A program made the position numbers and the translations under genes. A model generated the notes under the pieces. The model searched no databases. It saw only the letters and a list, made by a program, of their open reading frames with translations, and was not told where the DNA came from. From the NCBI GenBank assembly GCA_965153455.1, contig OZ234498.1, positions 744,001-808,000 on the forward strand: a stretch of DNA of 64,000 nt. The letters run 5' to 3'. Source of the stretch: Sphagnum compactum (Eukaryota > Bryophyta > Sphagnopsida > Sphagnales). This document shows positions 24,101-32,330 of the stretch, in pieces (position 1 is the stretch's first letter; every line of letters begins with the position of its first letter).

Positions 24101-27100
24101 TTATCCTACTGGGAAGAGGCAGAAGTGAAGAGGCAGATTGATGTCCTGGTGGATTTGGGCAAGATGAAGCCCAGTAACTCTGAGTATGCATGTCGGGTAA
24201 CTCTACCAGTGAAGAAGGATGGGAGCAGGCGTTTCTGTGGAGACTATCGACCACTCAACGCACAAACACGTAGGGATTCATTTCCAATGCCACTCGTGGA
24301 TGATGTGATTAACCAGTTGGGAAACTCATCATGGTTCACCACCTTAGACTTGCAATCTGGTTTCTGGCAAATTCGGATGGCTCCAGAAGACATGAAGAAA
24401 ACAGTTTTAATCACTAAAACCGGATTGTATGATTGGACAATCATGCCATTCGGTCTTAAGAATGTAATCAGAACTTTTACCAGAACTATGTCAGAGGTTT
24501 TTAAGGACTTGGGTAGCAAATTCCTGAAGGTATTCGTTGATGATCTCAATGTGCACAGCAAAAGTTGGGAGGAACATCTTCAACATTTGGATGCAGTGTT
24601 GTACAAACTCAGGGAAGTAAACCTAAAATTGAACCCAAACAAATGTTGTTTTGCTGCAAAGAGCATTACATTTCTGGGCCATGTGGTTAGTAAGGAGGGC
24701 ACCAGACCAGATCTCGGCAAAATTGAGGCAATTCTGCATTTTCCACAACCAAAGACGGTCACAAACGTCAGGTCGTTCTTAGGTCTGACAGGGTATTACC
24801 AAAATTATGTCCGAGGCTATTCACGACTGGCAGCTCCACTATTTGAGTTGACAAAAAGGGATGTTAAATTTGTGTGGGATGTGGGCTGTCAACAGGCATT
24901 CCAGGCATTAAAGGCAGCACTGGTTGATGCGCCTGTACTCATACGACCTGATTTCAAGAAAACATTTTGTCTGGATGTTGACTGGTCACCCAAAGGTGTT
25001 GGAGCTATATTGTCACAGGAAGAAGGAAAATTTGAGAAGGTGGTGGCCTATGCCAGTAAGAGTTTAACGGAAGCACAGAGAAAATTCCATCCCATGGAAG
25101 GGGAATGCTACGCACTAATATGGGGCATCATGCATTTCAGGCAGTACTTGCACAGGAATCATTTCATTTTGCGCACAGATCACAAACCACTTGAATGGTT
25201 AGCAACCGTGTCTGATGCACATGGCAGGAGAGGCAGGTGGATTGACATGTTACAGGAGTTTAGTTTCAAAATAATACACCGACCAGGACTCAGACATACG
25301 AATGTCGATGCTTTGAGTAGGAATCCAGTTGGACCAGCCACGGATGATGATGACTTCAGTGAAGAAATCCAAGACATTGGAAATACACAAACTGACACAC
25401 CTAAGAAGAAGGGGAGATTCTCTTTGTTCAGACTAGCAAAGAAACAGAATGGCTCGGTGTCAGGAGAAAGGACAAGGAGTTTATACAACATCATGCGTGT
25501 TGTTTTGGTATCAACCACTGTAGTCATGTCAACAGCCATCAGCTGTATGTGGTTGATGTTGTATCAAAGGAAGACCAGCCCAAGGAGCTTGTTCCATATG
25601 AGGCAGAAAATACAAAAGAGGGTGAGATTATGTAGGACAATGATGTAAGAGTGGTGCTGAAGAGAAGGAGACCTCATTACTATGACAAACAGCAGCAATT
25701 GGAGCTAGTGTTGGCAGCCCAACAACTAATTGAATCTGGTGAACATGACTTGATTTCTACAGGTTCTGATGAGGAGGATAAGTGTGGAACGGACACAAGA
25801 AACAATGACATATGGAAGGATGTAACTTGCATGGATTTATTGCAAGAAGGAATGCTACCAGACACCGTTGATCCTGTGGGATCTAAAAGAGCAAGTAAGA
25901 GGATACTGAACTACCACTGACAGGATCAATCACTTTATTTCAAAGGGTTGCTTGTGCCAAGGCCAGAAGACCGCATGGGACTAGTAGTCCAAATGCATAA
26001 ATACCTAGGGCATTTCGGAGACGAAAGGACTTTGGCTGAAATATGTAGAAGGTACTTTTGGCATAATAGGACAGAGGATGTGAAGACTGTTGTAAGAGTA
26101 TGCCAACAGTGTTAGATGGTGAGAAGGATGGGGAGTATACGCTCTGAAGATGAAGAATTGAAGAGTATACCTATTTGTGATCTGTTTTATAGAGTTGCTA
26201 TGGACACTGCAGGACCATTGCCTGAAACCAAGTCAGGAAACAAGTATATTCTGGTGGCTATCGACCACTATTCTAAATGGTGCGAGGCAAAGGCTGTTGT
26301 TGATCATGGTGCGAGGCAAAGGCTGTTGTTGATCATGGTGCTAAGACTGCGGCCAGGTTCCTGGAAGATGACATAATCTGTAGGTATGGGGTTCCCAAGT
26401 TTGTATTGACTGATAATGGAGGAGAGTGGGTAGCAGAATTTGATGTCATTTGCAAAGACTATGGGATTCACCATCAGCATACAACACCTCAATGGCCACA
26501 GTGCAATGGTATGGCTGAACGTCTGATCAAGACTATTAAACATGGCATAACGGTACTATCTGCAACACCCGAAAATGCCAACTGTTGGGATGAGCAACTG
26601 GCGAAAGTTATGTTTGGATACAGATGCGGAATTCAATCCAGCATTAAATTTTCCCCTTTCATGATATTGACTGGACGCACACCACGCCTTAGGGCTGATA
26701 ACTACTTACACCCCTTGACTGCCGTGGTTGATGACACTGCTGATGCAGAAACTACTGCAGAACAGTTTATGCAGAAGATGAAGTTGATTGCCAGCATCCA
26801 TGAGAATGTTCTACTCAATGTAAAACATGCACAACAAAAGCAAAAAAAGACCTATGCTACCAGAAGAGGAAAACAAACTTTTGAGGGTTTAATTGCTGGA
26901 CAAACAATGGTTAAGATGAAGAAGCCAGGAAAGAAGAAAGCTTTGACTTCCAGCTGGGAAGGTCCATACCAGTTTGTAGCGCATGCAGATGGGATTGGAA
27001 ATCTTGATTTTGAAGAAGGCAGCAGAATATGCATCATTTAGGATGCTAATGGGAATTAGTGGCAAAGATCCCGCAGGGATCTACAAATCTATCACACTCC

Positions 27101-28770
27101 ACAAAATTAAAGGAGCTGACGGACTCAGCTTTTTAAGGAAAGGAGGGGTTACATATGTGACCGGACAGGATGTGATCGGACATGGAATCTTTTTGGTGGT
27201 TCCTGTAGTGTGAAAGCTAATTTCGTTTTAGGGTTTAGGAGATAAACCCGCCGTCAACTTTCTTCATGCAAAAACGGCGGGGTTTATCTTTTCTTTGGTT
27301 CGTTAGTGACAGTGAGTTGGAAGGTTTTGTTGCTTGTGTGTTATGTGAAACAGGGTGACGGCTGGAAAGGGAGGGCCAAGCGCGCCAAGCGCGATCTATG
27401 GAGGCAAGAAAGGCGGGAAGAGCAGGAGGTTGGAAGAGGATAAAAGAGGGGATTCGAAGGAGAAAGAGGCAGGTAGACAGGCAGAATGAGGGCAGTTTTT
27501 GGTGGTAAGAGAAGAGCTTCCAGGATAGTTAGTTGTTGGGTTTTTCTTCTTCCGCTGCGCCAGTAACTAGAAGATGGCCAGCTCTATGTTTTGGTTAGAA
27601 TTAGGAATAATCAAGGGTTGATGCTGAAGGCTGATGAAGCTTAAAGGTGGTCTGAGCTGTAAAATCGAATGCATATAAAAACTGCATCTGTAGAAGTTTG
27701 GGGGGGGAGACCTTGTTTGGATTGTTCAGTGGGTAGTTCATAACACCTGAATAGGAGCCAGAAACCTCTTTGTGGGTATACTTGGGACTGGGCAGAATGT
27801 GACTGAGACAGAGAAGTAGGATGGAAGATTACAGCAAGCATTCATAGATCCATGTCTTTCATAGAATTATGTCCCCTTCTTGAGTAGTTGTAAGCCAACT
27901 TGGTGCACCTGGTTCAGTTGTTGAGTAGAGCCCAGAAGTTGATCCGTGTTAAGCCCTAGCAGAAGCATTTGTGTTCATTGACCCAGGTAGAAAGGGAAAA
28001 AGGGGAGAAGGAAATTAGTAGCTCATCACAGACCGAATGAACATTGAGAGCTCTGACTTCAAGCCAGACCCTACTAACATTTTGCACTAACAATACAAGA
28101 ATGCCATTGCTTCTAACAACAATCAAGGGATACTACTGTAGTAGACTTAGGATAGGTTGATGTGTGCATATTCTTGGGAACCAGCAAGGATGGAGGGTTA
28201 GGAGTTGTGGGACCTCATAATAGGACTGCTGTAATACTGCCTGCTTAACAGGAGAGGAGTTACTGAGATTCTAACAGAGTGGATTTATGAGAGAAGTAGA
28301 GGTTTTGTGGACTCTTTCTTTTGGTTACAGTACTTCAATATTTAAACTAAAGAGAGTGTATTAAAATGCTGCAAAAATGGCCTTTCAAAAGACTTAGGAC
28401 AAAAAGAAGACTGTTTACCCTTGTTTAAAAGTGTCTGTCACAATTTGCATCCGCTTATGATCCACCACTCCAACTTCAGCTCTGTGTCCACAGAACAACT
28501 GCTCATGATATATTCTAGAATAACTGAAGTTGCTGAGGGAAACGCATGATCCAGAGCTGTCTGAAGGCTGCGAAACAAATTGATGCAGGGGCAGATCAGG
28601 TTTTCACTGTTGTAGGGATGTTCAAGAACCTCTGTCAGCCATGAATAAGCCTTTTGTCAATGAACTCCTTGATTTTATTAGTGCTTCACTACCTTTCTAT
28701 CATTCGATATAGGGGATTTACACAGATCTAGTCAGGTCCAGCAGCAGCAGCAGCAGCAGCAGCAAGTTCT
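18137..28770 (-). CDS. Candidate multi-exon gene of unknown identity, split by a gypsy element
   Basis: I join these minus-strand exons: 28770-28724, 28650-28442, 19333-19270, 19217-19163, 19012-18926, 18814-18756, 18437-18355 and 18275-18137. All have AG and GT borders. Several are strong, such as CCCAG acceptor/GTAAGC donor around 19012-18926 and the GTATGT donor at 19269. The phases agree throughout: the last seven exons total 696 nt, exactly 232 codons with one terminal TAG. The product is leucine-rich and helical, with eight CTG codons (poly-Leu) in the first listed exon. I recognise no family; an ARM/HEAT-like fold is a guess. The 5' end is not found; open coding-like sequence continues to about 29344, next to the ferritin stop. 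The gypsy element lies in the 9.1-kb interval between exons 28442 and 19333. Weak points are the acceptor at 28651 and the donors at 18755 and 19162. Confidence 0.45.
18525..18665 (+). repeat. Dispersed repeat, copy 1 (partner at 59.7 kb)
   Basis: Shares cctatgtataaac, ttcacctattttc, acctacatatagga and gggttac...ggtgaaac blocks in order with 59725-59880. It overlaps the intron between candidate exons 18814-18756 and 18437-18355. Confidence 0.6.
19598..20757 (+). repeat. 5' LTR
   Basis: Starts TGTGACCGG with a 15-bp tandem repeat (tgtgaccggacagga twice). Contains a stem-loop of agataaacccgccg (19682-19695) with its near-complement (19717-19732), and ends at about ctttcttttggt just where the iMet primer site begins. 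The exact right border is uncertain by a few bases because LTR and primer site overlap in similarity. Confidence 0.92.
20755..20766 (+). other. Primer-binding site (tRNA-iMet)
   Basis: TGGTATCAGAGC is the standard plant initiator-methionine tRNA primer site and lies directly at the LTR end. It sets the strand of the element. Confidence 0.93.
20832..21489 (+). pseudogene. Leader ORF(s) between primer site and gag
   Basis: Two overlapping open segments (20832-21161 and 21091-21489) precede gag. The second has P-K-R-Q-R-S and a W-R-I-W-R-N segment. I recognise no domain. They could be the N-terminal part of gag separated by a frameshift, or an extra element-encoded protein. Confidence 0.4.
21655..22895 (+). 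pseudogene. gag-like capsid and zinc-knuckle region
   Basis: The capsid part (21655-22467) resembles the retrotransposon gag family (W-A-E-R-L...A-K-E-W-F-R-R-L...D-P-K-E-R-V-Q-K-Y-F). It has an in-frame TAA near 21883 and a one-base frame change near 22,420. Three zinc knuckles follow: C-x2-C-x4-H-x4-C, C-x2-C-x3-H-x4-C and C-x2-C-x4-H-x4-C, spread over the frame change. A stop at 22896 separates gag from the protease. Confidence 0.8.
22899..23330 (+). pseudogene. Aspartic (retropepsin-like) protease
   Basis: The frame contains V-D-N-G-A-S-M-S-V near residue 44 and Y-D-V-L-L-G-L-D-F-L near residue 110, the two signature blocks of LTR-element proteases. The usual D-(S/T)-G active site is D-N-G here, which may impair catalysis. 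Confidence 0.8.
23312..23998 (+). pseudogene. Acidic linker between protease and RT
   Basis: Two open segments in the RT frame (23312-23611 and 23654-23998) form an Asp/Glu-rich linker interrupted by TAA at 23609 and ended by TAA at 23996. The D-V-F-A-W start of the RT lies immediately after. Confidence 0.55.
24056..25648 (+). pseudogene. Reverse transcriptase and RNase H
   Basis: A 530-codon open frame. RT blocks: K-K-D-G-S-R-R-F-C-G-D-Y-R, F-T-T-L-D-L-Q-S-G-F-W-Q-I, M-P-F-G-L-K-N and the catalytic F-V-D-D-L-N near residue 163, all intact. RNase H follows with L-D-V-D-W-S-P-K-G-V-G, M-E-G-E-C-Y-A-L, R-T-D-H-K-P-L-E-W and D-A-L-S-R-N-P. After it the frame carries a hydrophobic segment near residues 485-510 that could span a membrane, unusual for this position. 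The RT-RNase H part looks the best preserved of the element. Confidence 0.93.
25651..27041 (+). pseudogene. Integrase (broken)
   Basis: An H-K-Y-L-G-H zinc-binding start near 26000 is followed by C-Q-Q-C and an in-frame TAG at 26113. The catalytic core shows D in V-A-M-D-T-A-G, D in T-D-N-G-G-E-W and E in G-M-A-E-R-L. A 29-bp tandem duplication at 26282-26339 shifts the frame inside the core. Downstream, E-G-P-Y-Q-F-V begins the C-terminal domain, which ends near 27041 in an early stop. The segment 25651-25920 is a linker of unknown role. Confidence 0.88.
27130..27155 (+). other. Polypurine tract
   Basis: A purine-rich run (aaggaaaggagggg) directly precedes the 3' LTR, as expected for plus-strand priming. 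Confidence 0.75.
27156..28325 (+). repeat. 3' LTR
   Basis: Matches the 5' LTR from TGTGACCGG to ctttcttttggt. Differences include an extra 9-bp copy of gcgccaagc and one extra G. Most other differences are transitions. The stem-loop pairs perfectly here (27240-27253 with 27275-27289), whereas the 5' copy has one mismatch. Confidence 0.93.
28739..28765. repeat. (CAG)8 microsatellite
   Basis: Eight CAG units on the plus strand, read as eight CTG (Leu) codons in the first listed exon of the candidate minus-strand gene. Confidence 0.9.
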
Positions 28771-29344
28771 CTGCTTCTAAACATTGAATTCAAAGTAGGA
28801 TACAAAGCACATCTTTAAGTGTAATGAGTAACAGAGCACTCTACCTCATAGTATTGAAGCAGCTCTGCAGTTCACATTCAACATTTTGCAGAACCATAGT
28901 GCTAGCCCTGCATGCCTGAGGCTGTGTCTACCATTTTCAGGATTTTCACCAATGTTGGATTTCTTATTCTGGACAAGCAATGAAATCCAAGATGTGCATG
29001 CAGAGCTAAACTAGGTCCTTGTTTTCAACTTTAGACTCATTCACCATAATGTGCAAAGCAAATTCCATTCATACACAATCGGATTGGAGTAGGACATGTC
29101 TATTCCTGAAAATACATGTAGACTACATCCAAAATTGCAAAGAAGTTTTGTCAACTTGTGCTCTGCTGCACATCCTATAGCCACAAAATTGACAGTTTTA
29201 CAGAACAGGTAAAGGACTGAATGGCCATTTTTTGCATGGACATACTGCTCAAGATAAGATATTAACATTCTGAGAAATGTCTTAGTTGGTGTGCTCAGGA
29301 TTGGATTAACATTTCCAACTGACAAATCTCTGAGTTGGCTTCCA

Positions 29345-31940
29345 TCAATCACTGAACTCCTCTTCCTGAAGTTGAAGATCAAAGTGATAGACACCTGTAG
29401 ACACCCAGCCAACATCATGAAGACCATTGAATGTGCACAGAAGCCACTGAATGTGAGTGCATTCACATTTGGTACAGAAACACAAACTGTACACTAAACA
29501 ACCATGTTGAAGCCCCCTGTACCCGACCATCATTCTCATAGCATTTTGTGGGTTGACAACTTCAGCAGAAGACTCTTCCAAGTTCCAATAGCACACAAAA
29601 GAGGCCCATGAAAACTACTTGAAGTAGAAACTTCTACATATATGTTTCAAGAAATGGTATGTGGTCATGAGGACAGTGAGGGGAGCAACCTCTGAACTTA
29701 GAATCTATATCTTTATAAATACTATTTCAACCAATAAATGCTCAAACCTGAAGATGATGATAACTGGCCTCTGCCCTCAGGTGAGATGATTGTTATGACT
29801 TACCATGCCCTTTACCCACTCGCCGCAGTTGGGACACATATTGGGATACTTGCTTGATTGTCTCCACCTGCAAAGGAGACACACAACTCCCATAGTCACG
29901 GAAATCAGCCAACTGCAGCAGACATTGACTGAGAGATACCAGATCACTGGTGCACATGAAGACTCTTTGAGCATTCATAATTTGCCTTATGCAAGTGTTG
30001 ACTCAGGTATTGAGTCTACAGAAATGCAGTGACCATAATGTGCAAATACTGTACCTGAGAGCTTAAAACCTAAACTGGATCTGTGAAGTCTGCAAGCTAT
30101 GAATATAGACTCCAATGGAAGGTAAGATTCAAGTTGCAATATGAATTAAAGAGTGATGTAATTTATCAAGACAGCTGCAGAAATTCCATGCATCTGTGCC
30201 AACAATTCTTCAATAGCATGTTCTAAATTCTAAATGACATGCAGATTTGGTGGCGACAAATTCTTTATAGAAATCTTTAGAGACCCTAAAGTACCTGGTC
30301 AGTAAGGAATTTAGCTTCAATGAAGTGAGACATCTCAGGGTCATTGTTATCTGCTGCAACCTGCTCAAGACAAACAAATTGTTTGCTGCTTTTGAAGTCA
30401 AGCAGGTCAGCTTCTGGACACGCGCACTGCAATTAAGATATGGTGATTCCGTTCAGATAGCATGAGAAGATCTCTGTCTGGTGAAATGGCACATGTCCAT
30501 CACCGGGGACATCCTTCATGCTACCAAGTGCACAGAAGATACATGATTAATGGTAACATTTTGTACCTGGTGAAGTGAGAGCAGTTTTTCATTGGTTACC
30601 TTCTCCAGCCCAAGAACAAGCTCCATAGCTGGAAACAAGAGAGAGATGTTACCCTAACAGTCGAAGTGGATAGGAACCTGAGTACAGAATAGGTGCAATA
30701 GCCTCTTGCCCACAAGTGACAACAGATTATCCATACATGCAAGGTTCAATCAAGGAGAACTGGAGCTCTTCACAAAGTCGAAAAAGAGTGGAACCCTAGT
30801 GATCTGAAATTCGTATGCAAAAGCACACAGGGTTCACTTACAGTAGAGAGCATCTCCTTTCTCAGGATGATCAAATTCCATGAGTGGCATCATAATGCTT
30901 TGCAATTTCACTCTACCGCCACGTTCATTCTGTTTGTACATGTCGTCGGCAGCACAGCAAAAAGAAACGCAACCTGGTGTTATGATTATCGGCAGTTGCA
31001 ATGGAAAACAAAATGCCAATGCGCAATCGCTCGTCACAGGAACGCATTGTATTTCTCACGAGAACAATTTTACCTACCTGATATCTCATGAGCGTCTCAG
31101 CTCGCTCTCGCTTCTCATCGCTTGCATCCCTGAAGTACCTGTGCAGAGCAATGTGCTCAGAAACATCAGCATAGTGTATTGCATGCTTAGAATTCCCCCC
31201 ACAGAACGTGACAAACTCGGACAAGATATATAAGCAGCGCTTGAAGAAACATACTCCGCAAATCCTGGAAGACCGACGTTGTCCCTGTCGAAGTACGCAA
31301 AGAGAGCATGGTAGACGTAAGAGACATTGTATTCCACACTGCACAATCATCACCGATTCAAACCAGGCAGACGAGTCACGACAAATCTATTCCGTCCTCT
31401 TCATGCAACATGCAAAAAATTCTTTGTGATGGAAGACTAGATAGTCTCGGTTATAATATTCTCCGCTCGTTCTTCTTCAGGCAGTGAGAAGATCATGCAA
31501 TGGTAGAAGGAATTGTACACGCACTTGATCTGGTCGTTGATGGCCGCTTCAGAGGAAGCCGAGAAGTGCTGGCGAGCAAGAGACTCGGTGTACGCAGAAG
31601 ATACCTGCATCAATTGGTTCTGTACTTCTGAAAACGGCTCAAACACGACGCCTGTGCGAGCTTTGTTGTCTGCTGCTTCTCCGGCCGGTTGCGGCGCTCC
31701 TGTTTGTGCTGCTGATGCTCTAACTATTACTCCGGCCGAGATGATTTGCTTACCTGCTGGCTTTCTAGATCGCGATCCCGAAGTCGCAATTGGTCTCACC
31801 AGTACCGCTGGTCCCCCTTGGAAACTTCTTCCACTGCCAACGAGTTGCTTGTAGACGGACATGGAGGCAAGCGAATTACCGGAGACGAGATGAGCGGCGG
31901 CCGCTACTCGTGGTGTGACCATTGACTGCATCGTCTGCAT
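29345..31940 (-). CDS. Plastid ferritin
   Basis: Ferritin forms a 24-subunit cage that stores iron; plant forms act mainly in plastids. I resolve eight exons with GT-AG borders and consistent phases: 31940-31525, 31338-31255, 31138-31078, 30929-30842, 30628-30567, 30360-30295, 29867-29804 and 29394-29345, giving 296 aa. Eight exons is the usual plant ferritin structure. Residues 1 to about 75 are a Ser/Ala/Arg-rich transit peptide. The plant extension peptide follows ([11 protein letters not shown]), then the four-helix core, ending G-H-G-V-Y-H-F-D. Of the ferroxidase residues (human H-chain numbering), E27, Y34, E107 and Q141 are kept (E141, Y148, E225, Q259 here), but E62 is K176 and H65 is R179. 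Nearby acidic residues E167, D171, D174, E175 and E178 resemble an L-chain nucleation site. An ATG at 31940 opens the only frame with a transit peptide. Promoter elements were not identified. Confidence 0.95.
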
Positions 31941-32330
31941 CTTGTGTCCACCTTTGTTTCGTCAATTGTGCGTCGATTTGCTTGATCTTTTCTCACGGAT
32001 TCAACAGAGGAAAAACACTAGTTAGTTTCGAAACCAAAAATCAAGAACATAGGAAAAGAATTCGCAGTTTCATATCTGTAAATCCGCTGCTCCAGAGCTG
32101 ACAGAAAACAACATTAAGGACTTAAACAAGGCGCAAAATACGCGCGCGCGCTCTTCGTCTTCTTCTCTCTGCTCCGCGAACGCATCGCCGTATCCCAAAC
32201 GAAATACACAAGTAATACATACAATATACCCCCAGAATGTACGGAGTACGATTCGGTGTACACGTAGTCCACGTGGTTGTGTTTACTGCAGACGTGGCAA
32301 ACTGTCTTGTACCAATAGGGGGAGGTGCAG
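31941..32330 (-). promoter_or_regulatory. Ferritin upstream region
   Basis: The sequence just upstream of the ferritin ATG is less AT-rich than the spacer beyond it and has a short CG run at 32140-32151. I looked for the iron-dependent regulatory element known from other plant ferritin promoters and saw no clear match. Assigned by position only. Confidence 0.3.

Larger units (their letters stand above)
19598..28325 (+). mobile_element. Ty3/gypsy LTR retrotransposon
   Basis: Two direct LTRs bracket, in order, an iMet primer-binding site, leader ORF, gag with zinc knuckles, protease, reverse transcriptase, RNase H, integrase and a polypurine tract. This RT-before-integrase order defines the Ty3/gypsy type. 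No chromodomain is visible after the integrase. Internal stops, a 29-bp duplication and frame changes make it defective. Roughly two dozen substitutions and two small indels separate the LTRs, so insertion is fairly recent by plant standards. It sits between two exons of the candidate minus-strand gene. Confidence 0.95.

Noticed and set aside
31339-31524. Read-through of ferritin exon 1 into intron 1 as a shorter protein
   Set aside because: It would lose the whole four-helix core, and a GTGCGT donor at 31524 joins exon 2 in perfect phase.
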